Below are positions 10,788-17,844 of a stretch of 64,000 nt of DNA, piece after piece (the first letter of the stretch is position 1; each line of letters opens with the position of its first letter). The stretch comes from Sphingomonadaceae bacterium (GTDB lineage: Bacteria > Pseudomonadota > Alphaproteobacteria > Sphingomonadales > Sphingomonadaceae). A model generated the notes under the pieces. That model was not told where the DNA came from, ran no database searches, and was given only the letters and a program-made list of their open reading frames with translations. The stretch covers positions 1 to 64,000 of the forward strand of contig JASBUR010000019.1 of NCBI GenBank assembly GCA_030147805.1, read 5' to 3'. Position numbers and translations under genes: made by a program.

Positions 10788-11131
10788 GCGGCGGCCGGCC
10801 CCATATCGATCTCCACTCTCGGCCGCTCCTTGTCGTACGCCTTGAATAAGTGAAGGTCGGTTATCTGGCTGTCATCCTCCCATAGGATGCCCGTGAGGGC
10901 GTCCAGCAGTGCCTTGATGTTGTCGATGTCGCGGCGGCGCTTGTCGGGCCAGTAAAGGCGAATTTCAGCCGCTAGAGGCCCCTGTAATGGCTCGCCGTGG
11001 TACTGGCTGCGTGCCTCCCATCCGATTGCCTCCTTGGCAGCACGGGCCTTCGGAGCGAGGAACCGGCCGCGTGCGCCGTTGACGTAGAGGTTGTTCGTCG
11101 TCGGGGGGAGCGTCTGTAGAGTGATGGTCAT
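10784..11131 (-). CDS. rusA: RusA-like Holliday junction resolvase
   Basis: Phage crossover-junction endodeoxyribonuclease that resolves recombination intermediates. The 115-aa protein has the family pattern: an N-terminal NNLYVNGARGRFLAPKARA region, then the acidic core R-RDIDNIKALLDALTGILWEDDSQI, which holds the conserved Asp residues. The start at 11131 overlaps the preceding gene's stop (ATGA), so I prefer it over an in-frame ATG at 11194. Last gene of a six-gene minus-strand early operon; it complements RecT and YqaJ encoded nearby. Confidence 0.9.
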   Translation of the reverse strand: MTITLQTLPPTTNNLYVNGARGRFLAPKARAAKEAIGWEARSQYHGEPLQGPLAAEIRLYWPDKRRRDIDNIKALLDALTGILWEDDSQITDLHLFKAYDKERPRVEIDMGPAAA

Positions 11132-11286
11132 GCCTCTGTTGGATTGGCTTTGAGCACCTGCCGGCCGCGCTCCTGCACGACGGCCATGAAGCACTTTTGC
11201 CCGATACGCTGGCGGAGCAGATGGAGGTCGCCGCCGTTCGTGAGACAGCTTCGATAGAGAATGCGGGCGCTTTCGAGTGCGGTCAT
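11128..11286 (-). CDS. Hypothetical small phage protein, 52 aa
   Basis: Helical basic protein (TALESARILYRSCLTNGGDL...), with no motif that I recognise. The ATG at 11286 lies just after the stop of the upstream gene, and its stop overlaps the rusA start by 4 bp, so it is embedded in the operon and probably translated. Function unknown. Confidence 0.6.
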   Translation of the reverse strand: MTALESARILYRSCLTNGGDLHLLRQRIGQKCFMAVVQERGRQVLKANPTEA

Positions 11287-11296
11287 GGGGTGGTGG

Positions 11297-11464
11297 CTAG
11301 CGGCGCCAAACGCCTTGGAGCTCCTCACGCCGTAGGTTCTGGATCATTCCGTTCGGAAGCCGAACCTGGATGAGCGACGGCAAGCGCTCGCGCTCGAACG
11401 TGCCGGTGATCTCTGTCCCGTCGTGCCTGATGGCGAGGATGGGGTCGCCTGGGGCCAACCGCAT
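11297..11464 (-). CDS. Hypothetical small phage protein, 55 aa
   Basis: Predicted small beta-barrel: alternating strands ILAIRHDGTEITGTF, SLIQVRLPNGMIQNL, then REELQGVWRR, reminiscent of SH3-like or RNA-binding folds. The start at 11464 falls immediately after the upstream winged-helix gene stops. Same operon as rusA. Function unknown. Confidence 0.6.
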   Translation of the reverse strand: MRLAPGDPILAIRHDGTEITGTFERERLPSLIQVRLPNGMIQNLRREELQGVWRR

Positions 11465-11465
11465 A

Positions 11466-11939
11466 TCAGCGGCTGGTGAGCTTCCTCGCAATGCCGGCAA
11501 TCGTTGCCCTGACGTGGGCGTTCCTGGGCTGCATTTCCTTCATGGGGATAACCGCCCTTTTGGGTTTCTCTGGATTGAGTTCAATGGGTTGAGTTCTGTG
11601 CGTCAGCCTGACACCCCTAGGGGTCTCACTGTGACACCCCCGAGCACGTCCCTGTGACACCCCCACGTTGACGCTGTAGGTATTCGTGGTCTGACGGCCG
11701 CTTACGAAGTTGTCCCTTTTCGAGACGAAGCCGAGCCGCACGAGCTCGTCCATCGATCGCATGACGGTGCTCCGACTGCTTCCGCAATCGCGCGCTAGGG
11801 TCTCGTAGGACGGGAAGCATTCGCCGGTCGTGTTGGCGTAGTGGCAAAGCCACATGAAAAGCACCTGATGGTGCGCGCTGAGGCCCCGGAGCTCCTTCGT
11901 GTTCGGGACGGTGATGAACGTGCCTTGCTGGTACTTCAT
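11466..11939 (-). CDS. Winged-helix DNA-binding protein, replication-initiator-like
   Basis: A 157-aa protein whose N-terminal half is a typical helix-turn-helix of phage replication or transcription proteins: LSAHHQVLFMWLCHYANTTG, then ECFPSYETLARDCG and SRSTVMRSMDELVRLGFV, then a wing. The C-terminal half is basic and low in structure (TPRGVRLTHRTQPIEL...), as in phage O-like initiators that recruit a helicase. This is the best initiator candidate in the left early operon, but no helicase or loader follows. Function by family resemblance only. Confidence 0.7.
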   Translation of the reverse strand: MKYQQGTFITVPNTKELRGLSAHHQVLFMWLCHYANTTGECFPSYETLARDCGSSRSTVMRSMDELVRLGFVSKRDNFVSGRQTTNTYSVNVGVSQGRARGCHSETPRGVRLTHRTQPIELNPEKPKRAVIPMKEMQPRNAHVRATIAGIARKLTSR

Positions 11940-11947
11940 ACGCGTTG

Positions 11948-12427
11948 CTAGGCAGCTTTACCGTCGCCCAAGAGGAATGCTGGATCAGCCGCTATCTTTT
12001 CCCCAAGCGTCCGGCCATCGCGCAGGATTGCGTAGGGAAGGAAAATCTGAGGCACCGTCGCCATGTTGATTTCAACAAGCGCGAGCTGCGCCTCCACCCA
12101 ATCCTTGATGATGCGCCAAGCCACGCGGATAGCGTGCTCGTCGCTGTCGTCGATCCGCTTTTCCTTGTGCTTGCTGCCATACTGGCCGCGCCTATAGCCG
12201 CGGTTCGCGTTTTGCTCCGCTAGAACGGCCTGGACTGCTCGCCAATTGCACGGCAGCCGGAATGAGATCGTCTGGCCGTTGATGTCCAATTTGAATGAAA
12301 CGGAGCTCACCTGCCGGCCCTCGTATTCAGTCATGATGCCGCTCACGTCGTACCGGGCTAGAATTTCCTGGATTTCCCCAATCGTTTCCGCGGCGGGCTT
12401 TTTGGTGGTGTAGTTGAGGATAGCCAT
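11948..12427 (-). CDS. Conserved phage protein, 159 aa, unknown function
   Basis: Mixed alpha/beta protein (FKLDINGQTISFRLPCNWRA followed by helices), with a charged middle and a C-terminal helical region (AWRIIKDWVEAQLALVEINMA). Proteins with this layout occur in phage early regions, but I cannot name the family or a role. It ends 8 bp before the winged-helix gene and starts just after the HNH gene, so all are one transcript. Confidence 0.65.
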   Translation of the reverse strand: MAILNYTTKKPAAETIGEIQEILARYDVSGIMTEYEGRQVSSVSFKLDINGQTISFRLPCNWRAVQAVLAEQNANRGYRRGQYGSKHKEKRIDDSDEHAIRVAWRIIKDWVEAQLALVEINMATVPQIFLPYAILRDGRTLGEKIAADPAFLLGDGKAA

Positions 12428-12429
12428 AG

Positions 12430-12783
12430 TTAGTTGGGGGCCTTAGCTGCCTGTATTGCGCGCCTCCGCTTGTGGAAGCTGTGGTGGCACCAATGGCAAA
12501 GCCATCGGACCTTCAGCGCATAGCGGTAGTCGTCATGGTGGGCTTGAATGCGAAGGGTGCTGTCGCACTTCTCGCAGCTTGCCGGCCGTACCAATTTACC
12601 TCGGCGGATGGCATCGGATACCGCGGCGGCAACGCGCCTACGTTGAGCCGGCGTCGGGTCAATCAGCCGGCGCCAGCGCTCTTGGGCTGCCCTGCGCGCA
12701 TTCGCTGATCTCTGTGCCTTGGATAACTTGGCGTTGGTGACGGCGGCACCCCGTCGGCCCATTTCGCTTGCTGTGAGTGTCAT
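12430..12783 (-). CDS. HNH-type zinc-finger protein
   Basis: A 117-aa basic protein: an Arg-rich helical N-terminus and a C-terminal treble-clef-like motif with CEKC, an internal HH (IQAHHDDY) and CHWCHHSFHK. This arrangement is typical of small phage HNH-like proteins, either nicking endonucleases or simply Zn-binding DNA proteins. The ATG at 12783 gives the compact form; an in-frame ATG at 12858 would run into the divergent promoter region. First gene of the operon leading to rusA. Confidence 0.7.
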   Translation of the reverse strand: MTLTASEMGRRGAAVTNAKLSKAQRSANARRAAQERWRRLIDPTPAQRRRVAAAVSDAIRRGKLVRPASCEKCDSTLRIQAHHDDYRYALKVRWLCHWCHHSFHKRRRAIQAAKAPN

Positions 12784-12956
12784 GAGCAAAGCGTACCGCG
12801 CGCCTAGCCTGAGCTCGGGAGTTATCCCCAGCGACGCGCATTGCCCATCGCCGCGCATGGTATCGTGAGGGAGTCCCGGAAGGGATTTACCAGCTCACGT
12901 CCCGTCCTCCCCGCGTTCTGCGTGAGCGCGCGGGGGACGGGAAAACCAAACTCAAA
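12784..12956. promoter_or_regulatory. Divergent early promoter region with recT leader hairpin
   Basis: The 173-bp gap separates the minus-strand HNH operon from the plus-strand recT operon, so promoters in both directions are expected. Near the HNH start the minus strand reads GGTACGCT, similar to GGTACACT upstream of 37005 and 38420. A GC-rich imperfect hairpin (arms 12901-12915 and 12927-12941, two-base bulge) ends 15 bp before the recT ATG. The bases after it (AAAACCAAACTCAAA) contain no Shine-Dalgarno, so the leader may control recT translation. Confidence 0.5.
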
Positions 12957-13895
12957 ATGTCTACCAAGCAACAGTTAGCGATCCGGACCGAGACCGACCT
13001 CAAACAGGTTCTCGCGAAGGAGTACATGAAGGCCATCGAGAATTTCTTTGGCGATCCTCAGCTCGCGAGGGAGTTCCTCAGCAATGTCGTCGCATCGACG
13101 CAGCGTACCCCGAAGCTCCTCGAGTGCACCCCTGAAAGTTTGCTCAACAGCTTCGTCACGATGGCGTCGCTCAAGCTCATGCCATCCGGTGTTTCGGGCG
13201 AAGCGTTTGTCCTGCCCTACGACAACAAAAAGAAGCTCCCGAACGGCACCTATGAGGTGGTCAAAGAGGCGCAGTTCCAGCTCGGCTATCAGGGCCTCGT
13301 CACCCTGTTTTACCGGGCGGGTGCCAAGTCCATCGTCGCGGAGATTGTCCGCAAGGCCGATGAGTTCTCGTTTGTGAACGGGCAGATTACCCATAGCCCG
13401 GACGTATTCGCGGATGACCGCGGCGAAGCGATCGGAGCTTACGTGATCGTCGAACTCCAGGGCGGCGGCCGTATCTCAAAGGCGATGAGCAAGAAGGATA
13501 TTCTCGCCATCGGGGAGAAGTTCTCCAAAACCTACAAGAGCGATTTCAGCCCGTGGAAGTCGAACGACCCCGAGCTCTGGATGTGGAAAAAGACGGTCCT
13601 TAAGCAGGCCGCGAAACTCGTGCCCAAGAACGAGACTATCCACCGCGCCATCGCTGAGGACAACAAGGGCGACGGCATCATGCCGGCGCGCGAGGAGCGC
13701 TCGAACTGGCAAATCGAAGCTCCTACCGCGATGGACCTTACGGAGCATCGCGAGGCGCTCGAGGCGTGCACCACGGCTGCTCAGCTTGAGCGCGTGTGGG
13801 CCGATCTCCCTGGCGACGCAAAGGCTGGCCTGACGGCTACGCGCGACGCCGTGAAGGCGATGATTTGCAAGGAGGCTGAGGCCGTAATCGACTAG
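12957..13895 (+). CDS. recT: RecT-family single-strand annealing protein
   Basis: Phage recombinase that anneals ssDNA left by its partner exonuclease. The 312-aa protein matches RecT layout: a helical N-terminus, the conserved core LLECTPESLLNSFVTMASL and KEAQFQLGYQGLVTLFYRAG, and WKKTVLKQAAKL later on. The C-terminal 60 residues are variable. It is the head of a plus-strand operon with the YqaJ exonuclease two genes on, the usual RecE/RecT-like pair. Confidence 0.95.
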   Translation: MSTKQQLAIRTETDLKQVLAKEYMKAIENFFGDPQLAREFLSNVVASTQRTPKLLECTPESLLNSFVTMASLKLMPSGVSGEAFVLPYDNKKKLPNGTYEVVKEAQFQLGYQGLVTLFYRAGAKSIVAEIVRKADEFSFVNGQITHSPDVFADDRGEAIGAYVIVELQGGGRISKAMSKKDILAIGEKFSKTYKSDFSPWKSNDPELWMWKKTVLKQAAKLVPKNETIHRAIAEDNKGDGIMPAREERSNWQIEAPTAMDLTEHREALEACTTAAQLERVWADLPGDAKAGLTATRDAVKAMICKEAEAVID

Positions 13896-13898
13896 TGC

Positions 13899-14006
13899 AT
13901 GGCTGCGTACAGCGACTGCTGCGGTGGGCACATCCTCTGGGGAACGCCGGCAGGCGACGTGTGTGCTGAGTGCGGGAAGCCATGCGATAACGCATCCGAA
14001 GTATGA
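13899..14006 (+). CDS. Tiny Cys-rich protein, 35 aa
   Basis: Reads MAAYSDCCGGHILWGTP then AGDVCAECGKPCDN. Its CC...CxxC...C pattern suggests one small zinc knuckle. It begins 3 bp after recT and its stop overlaps the exonuclease start (ATGA), so position and coupling support it being a real gene despite its size. Function unknown. Confidence 0.6.
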   Translation: MAAYSDCCGGHILWGTPAGDVCAECGKPCDNASEV

Positions 14007-14767
14007 GCCTCAAGGTCCGCAAATTCGATAGCCAAGAGGAGTGGATGAACTGGCGCCTGGGCAAGCTCACCGGCTCGGCCGTCAAAGACACGATCAACCT
14101 GCGCGATGGCGACGTTAAAGCCGGCGTCTGGAGCATGGTCGCGGAAAGCCTCATTGGCTCCGCCGCCCTCGCTGAGGACGATCTCACGAGCAAGCAGGTG
14201 ATGGAGCGCGGGCATAGTCTCGAACCGATCGCCATTGCCCGATTCGAGAAAGAGACCGGCAAGCATGTGAATGGCGAGCTGATCGGCTGGGAGCGTGAGG
14301 ATGACAGTCGCATAGCAATCTCGCCTGACGGCGTGATCGGGAAAACGGAAGCGGTGGAGGTGAAGTGCCTCCTGTCCAAAAAGCACGCTGAGGCGCTCTA
14401 CACCCGCCGCATCCCCAAGAACACGGGCGGCTATGAGGAGCAGATGCTCCACTACTTCATCGTCAATCGGAAACTAAAGACGCTTCACTACGTGTTCTTT
14501 CATCCGGACTTCCCGGCCGGTCTGGACTTCCTGCACCTGCAATTTCACCGCAAGGACCTGGCTGACGACATCGCCAAGTACGAGGCGGCTGAGCAGGAAG
14601 CCGTCGGCACCGTGCGCTCGATCGTCAACGCCCTGTCGCTTTACTCCCCGGAGGAAATCGCTGCGGCGACCGCGGTACGCGAGGAGCTGCTGCACGAAAG
14701 CGCGTGGGAGCGTGCTGGCATTGCCGAGACCATTAGCAAGCGTGCGACTAAGCGAACTGCTGCATGA
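14003..14767 (+). CDS. YqaJ-like (lambda Exo family) recombination exonuclease
   Basis: Processive dsDNA exonuclease that makes ssDNA tails for RecT. The 254-aa protein shows the family active site: RLGKLTGSA near the N-terminus, then ISPDGVIG and AVEVKC (the D...ExK nuclease core), and the downstream YEEQMLHYFIV Q-motif. It overlaps the Cys-rich gene upstream and a second Cys-rich gene downstream, each by 4 bp. Confidence 0.93.
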   Translation: MSLKVRKFDSQEEWMNWRLGKLTGSAVKDTINLRDGDVKAGVWSMVAESLIGSAALAEDDLTSKQVMERGHSLEPIAIARFEKETGKHVNGELIGWEREDDSRIAISPDGVIGKTEAVEVKCLLSKKHAEALYTRRIPKNTGGYEEQMLHYFIVNRKLKTLHYVFFHPDFPAGLDFLHLQFHRKDLADDIAKYEAAEQEAVGTVRSIVNALSLYSPEEIAAATAVREELLHESAWERAGIAETISKRATKRTAA

Positions 14768-14910
14768 GCAACCCAATGGAAGCGATGATGCGCGAGTGCC
14801 CGGAAAGCGTCTGCGACGGGACCGGCATGGTTTGGAACGATGAGAAGAGGTGCGAGGAAAAGTGCCCCTGCGTGAAGGACGAATGGGCGATTGAGCCGAC
14901 TGACGCCTAG
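14764..14910 (+). CDS. Small zinc-ribbon-like protein, 48 aa
   Basis: Contains CPESVCDGTGMVW and CEEKCPC, close to the CxxCxGxG pattern of DnaJ-type zinc fingers. Its start overlaps the exonuclease stop (ATGA). Function unknown; the gene position suggests an accessory to replication or recombination. Confidence 0.6.
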   Translation: MSNPMEAMMRECPESVCDGTGMVWNDEKRCEEKCPCVKDEWAIEPTDA

Positions 14911-14912
14911 CT

Positions 14913-15203
14913 ATGAAGCCGACCTTCAAGTTTCCGAGGGGCTATGGCCTCACGAAAGCGGAGGCGCCGTACCTCAAGCCGAAGCGCGAGCGCGAGGACT
15001 GGACCGGCTTGCTGCTGATCTTGCTGGCCACCCTGATCGCGACGGCCGTGCATGTGCTCTGGGTCGCGCCCTGGCCGCCCGCTCGCGCCGCCGTCCCGGC
15101 GAATGAGGCCGAAGCCTGCGCCGCATGGCGAGCCGGGGAATACCTAGTGGAAAACGTGCCGGCTGGGGTGGTGGCGGAGCTCTGTAATTCGCTGGGGGTA
15201 TGA
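14913..15203 (+). CDS. Single-pass membrane protein, 96 aa
   Basis: Basic cytoplasmic N-terminus (KPKREREDW), one strong transmembrane helix at about residues 31-52 (GLLLILLATLIATAVHVLW), and a short acidic periplasmic C-terminus with two Cys. The start follows the upstream stop by 2 bp with no spare sequence. Function unknown; superinfection exclusion or host-membrane modification are possibilities. Confidence 0.6.
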   Translation: MKPTFKFPRGYGLTKAEAPYLKPKREREDWTGLLLILLATLIATAVHVLWVAPWPPARAAVPANEAEACAAWRAGEYLVENVPAGVVAELCNSLGV

Positions 15204-15304
15204 GAGAACTGATAGCGTTCTGTGCGGGTGTGATGCTTGGGTGTACGGCGGGATTCTTCGTCGGTGCATACGTGCTAGTCGAAGCAATCAAGACGGCGCT
15301 ATGA
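15200..15304 (+). CDS. Tiny glycine-rich membrane protein, 34 aa
   Basis: MRELIAFCAGVMLGCTAG followed by FFVGAYVLVEAIKTAL is almost all one hydrophobic helix with small residues. It overlaps both neighbours by 4 bp (ATGA), which argues for real translation. Function unknown. Confidence 0.5.
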   Translation: MRELIAFCAGVMLGCTAGFFVGAYVLVEAIKTAL

Positions 15305-15609
15305 CGAGGAAACCCTCCCAAGCCGATCGGCTCCTAAAGCTGCTATCTGACGGACAGCCGCACAGCACGATTGAGATACTCGCGCGAGTGTACGGCACGG
15401 GCCATAGCGGCGTCGCTCGCATTGGTGCCCGGATCGCCGACCTCAAAGCCCGCGGCTACGACATTCCTGACGCCGTGCGAGACAAGGAAAACCCGACCGT
15501 GTTCTGGTATCGAATGAGCCTGACGGGACCGGCTAAGGCTGAGCGACGCATCGTGTACGTCGAGGTCGACGGCGTAATGAAGGCGCAATACGCCCCGGCC
15601 AATGGATGA
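15301..15609 (+). CDS. Winged-helix-like small phage protein, 102 aa
   Basis: N-terminal half looks like a helix-turn-helix with wing: SQADRLLKLLSDGQPHST, IEILARVYG, VARIGARIADLKARGYDI, then beta strands FWYRMSL. This pattern is common in phage proteins that read as MarR/IclR-like mini domains. The ATG at 15301 overlaps the upstream stop and is preferred to an in-frame ATG at 15241. Possibly an early-to-late regulator; not proven. Confidence 0.6.
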   Translation: MTRKPSQADRLLKLLSDGQPHSTIEILARVYGTGHSGVARIGARIADLKARGYDIPDAVRDKENPTVFWYRMSLTGPAKAERRIVYVEVDGVMKAQYAPANG

Positions 15610-15739
15610 GCGCGTACTGACAGAATGGCTCGCTACGCTGTGGGTGGACTACGGCTACCAGTGCAAGCGCTTCGGTCGTGAGCGGAGCGCTGAGGACTTC
15701 CTGGATGGCCTGATCCGAAAGCGGCATGGTATCCTCTGA
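15602..15739 (+). CDS. Small acidic/basic phage protein, 45 aa
   Basis: MDERVLTEWLATLWVDYGYQ continued by CKRFGRERSAEDFLDGLIRK, a helical protein. It overlaps the previous gene by 8 bp and ends just before a strong hairpin terminator, closing the recT operon. Function unknown. Confidence 0.5.
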   Translation: MDERVLTEWLATLWVDYGYQCKRFGRERSAEDFLDGLIRKRHGIL

Positions 15740-15745
15740 AACGGA

Positions 15746-15770
15746 GAAAGGCCCCCGACCGGGGGTCTTT
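15746..15770. terminator. Bidirectional terminator between convergent operons
   Basis: Stem CCCCC/GGGGG with loop GACC, flanked by GAAAGG and TCTTTC, so it can act in both directions. It lies between the end of the plus-strand recT operon (15739) and the end of the minus-strand late block (15787). Confidence 0.75.
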
Positions 15771-15786
15771 CGCTTTCAGGGCCGAT

Positions 15787-16227
15787 CTAGCGGCAGGCGT
15801 GGTCGCCCCAATACCGATCCCACTTCGCGACAGTCCCGCTCTTGAGCATGGCGCATGAGAGGTCCCGGCCGTCCTCGCGCTGGCAAAATGCTGCTACCCG
15901 ATCGAAGGTCCGGCCTTCCCGCTGGCAGCTTAAGGTCTGGCCGGCTGCGATCTCGCTGAGCGCTGCGGTAGCGGCTTCCGACGATGCGGTAGGGCAAGGG
16001 TGTCCCTCTGAGCACGAGCCGTCGCGCTCGCGCGCCGCGATGCCGGACAGGCGCACCCTGATCTGCCGGCCGTCCGCGCTGGTTTCTTGGCAACGGAAGG
16101 TGTCGCCGTCGGTGATCGACGCTACTGTGCAGCGGAAATCTTCCTTGCCTAGCTTCGCCGCGCGCGCGCTTTCAGGCGGACTGGAGCATCCGGCGACAAG
16201 CAGGCCGGCCGCGAGCAACAGCCTCAT
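15787..16227 (-). CDS. Staphylococcal-nuclease-like lipoprotein
   Basis: A 146-aa secreted protein with a clear lipobox (LLLAAGLLVAGC, Cys at about 14), followed by an SNase fold: ITDGDTFRC, then RVRLSGIAARERDG where the catalytic Arg and Glu of thermonuclease fall, and RTFDRVAAFC for the second Arg. Several extra Cys suggest disulphides. If active it would be a membrane-anchored periplasmic nuclease. It is the last gene of the late transcript, after the lysis genes, and overlaps the next gene by 4 bp. It could degrade host or incoming DNA in the periplasm. Confidence 0.8.
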   Translation of the reverse strand: MRLLLAAGLLVAGCSSPPESARAAKLGKEDFRCTVASITDGDTFRCQETSADGRQIRVRLSGIAARERDGSCSEGHPCPTASSEAATAALSEIAAGQTLSCQREGRTFDRVAAFCQREDGRDLSCAMLKSGTVAKWDRYWGDHACR

Positions 16228-16445
16228 TCTGGGTATGGGCCGGGCTCAATATCGCGCACACACTGCTTGGTGCACGTGACCACCTCCCCGGTCTTGCGGT
16301 CGAGACGGTAGGATGCCTCCTTGCCGTCGTGGAAGCTGTAGCGCGCGCTGGCTGCGATCTCGCGGCCCACAATGGCGCTGGACGCAACTACGGAAGCTCC
16401 CAAAATTGCTGCTGAAATGACAACCGTCTTGGCTGTGTCGTTCAT
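16224..16445 (-). CDS. Small membrane or secreted protein, 73 aa
   Basis: N-terminal hydrophobic segment TAKTVVISAAILGASVVASS, uncleaved helix or signal peptide, then a polar domain with one CTKQC pair. It starts after a AGGGGGAC stretch on the minus strand, a good ribosome-binding site. It sits between the endolysin and the nuclease lipoprotein, so it may belong to lysis; an o-spanin-like role cannot be shown. Confidence 0.6.
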   Translation of the reverse strand: MNDTAKTVVISAAILGASVVASSAIVGREIAASARYSFHDGKEASYRLDRKTGEVVTCTKQCVRDIEPGPYPE

Positions 16446-16517
16446 TGAAGTCCCCCTTGTCGGCCAGCCTATAGCCTTAAGCAGGCGGGATGAAGGGTGC
16501 GCTGGTAGGCGTTGAGC

Positions 16518-17591
16518 TTAGTCCTTCCGGAGCAGGCCCCACTTGAGGTCCGCTCGCTTGAGCTGTCCAAGGATCATGAGGATGAGACCGGTAGCGGCAA
16601 CCGTGCCGTTCACGAGCGCCTCGATGCTTCCTGGCTCCGGCTCGATGCCCGCGAGGTTAAGCACGAGGGAAATGAGCAAAACGTAGGTGCCGGTGCCGGC
16701 AATAGATATTTTCTCCATAGGATTGGTAGGTTCGCCTCCCTGCGCTGAGGCAAGGATGCGTGAATTGATAACTGCCCGCGTTTTTGGGCCGAAGTAGCCC
16801 GCGGTCGGCATGATGCCATTCGCCCTCTGGAACTGTGCAACCGCGGCGCGCGTGAGCGTGCCGAAATAGTCAGTCTCTAGGCCTGGCGCTCCTGGCCCGC
16901 TCTTGGTGACAAGGAAGCCCTGGCGGTTGAGGTAGCGCTGGAGTTCGCGCACGTCCTCCCCCGACTTCCTGAGATCGAGGTCCCGCTTGAAGGTCACGGG
17001 CGCTGGCTTGGCCTTCGGGAGCTCGCCAACGAAGAACGGCTCCGGGTCAACGCAGCCGGCGTATCCGTTGTCCTGATCCAGCACCTCGTAGTAGGCCCCT
17101 GCCTGCTTCAGGACGCCCGTTCCGGTCTCGAGATACCGCTTTCCCTTGGTCCGCTTGGTAACGCGCCGCACAGGGCGAATTTGAGGCCCATGCAGGTGTC
17201 CGCCCGGACAGCCCGGACGGTGCTTCGTCACTTTCTCGCCGTATGAATACACATCGCCGGTGTTGCTCGTCGTGCCGATGATCGCGCCGACGGGGTACGT
17301 CTTGCCTGGCTCGCAGTGGATCTCGCCAAGGTGGCCGTAGGAAACCTCGAATAGGTCCTTGTCGCTCTCCACGAGGAAGTAGGCTGCCCGGTATTTGCTG
17401 AGGTCAGGGTTGTCCTTGTTCAGGACAGAATAGCAGAGGCCTTCGGCGCAGTTCGGCAGCGGCGTGCCGCACGGCACCACGAAATCAGTGGAGGTGTGCC
17501 CCTTAAGGCCCTGGGAGGCGTAGAGCGCGTTGGCATTGGCGCCGAAGTTCTGGGAAACGGTCGAACGGGGAAACGGTCGGTAGAGCTTCAT
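16518..17591 (-). CDS. M23 endopeptidase endolysin with PG-binding domain and C-terminal holin-like segment
   Basis: A 357-aa, three-part lysis protein. Residues 1-200 are a LytM/M23 metallopeptidase with the Zn ligands HxxxD (GHTSTDF, H32/D36) and HxH (GGHLHG, H132/H134). Residues 205-277 are a PG_binding_1 repeat (LRKSGEDVRELQRYLN, YFGTLTRAAVAQFQ). Residues 295-357 contain two hydrophobic helices (TYVLLISLVLNLAG and GTVAATGLILMILGQ) followed by a charged tail, which looks like a small holin fused in frame. An internal Met292 (MEKISIAG) has GGAGG 16 nt upstream, so a free holin could also be made. The start at 17591 directly follows the upstream gene's stop. Confidence 0.85.
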   Translation of the reverse strand: MKLYRPFPRSTVSQNFGANANALYASQGLKGHTSTDFVVPCGTPLPNCAEGLCYSVLNKDNPDLSKYRAAYFLVESDKDLFEVSYGHLGEIHCEPGKTYPVGAIIGTTSNTGDVYSYGEKVTKHRPGCPGGHLHGPQIRPVRRVTKRTKGKRYLETGTGVLKQAGAYYEVLDQDNGYAGCVDPEPFFVGELPKAKPAPVTFKRDLDLRKSGEDVRELQRYLNRQGFLVTKSGPGAPGLETDYFGTLTRAAVAQFQRANGIMPTAGYFGPKTRAVINSRILASAQGGEPTNPMEKISIAGTGTYVLLISLVLNLAGIEPEPGSIEALVNGTVAATGLILMILGQLKRADLKWGLLRKD

Positions 17592-17592
17592 G

Positions 17593-17829
17593 CTATCGGG
17601 TGAGATTGGCCTGGTGCCCTCCGCTCCAGGTGGTGATCTCGAGCTTGATGTATTCGATGTCCTTCTGAATCTCAGCGAGGAGAACCTGCGTCTGGACGCT
17701 CTGACTGTTGAGCGCGACGACGTGCGCCTCGAGCTGCGCGATGCGCCATCCGTAAGCTGCATAAGAGCTGGCCAGCGTGAGCAAGCCGATGATCAGCGAC
17801 CACGAGTTCTGCTTAAACCAGTCGTTCAT
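17593..17829 (-). CDS. Small membrane protein with coiled coil, possible holin or spanin
   Basis: 78 aa: an N-terminal membrane helix (SLIIGLLTLASSYAAYGW) then a helical coiled coil (IAQLEAHVVALNSQSVQTQV, IQKDIEYIKLEI). This N-in/C-out topology, located directly before the endolysin, fits a type III holin or an i-spanin. I cannot choose between them. Its stop and the endolysin start are adjacent. Confidence 0.65.
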   Translation of the reverse strand: MNDWFKQNSWSLIIGLLTLASSYAAYGWRIAQLEAHVVALNSQSVQTQVLLAEIQKDIEYIKLEITTWSGGHQANLTR

Positions 17830-17844
17830 AAAATGGGGTGGCTG

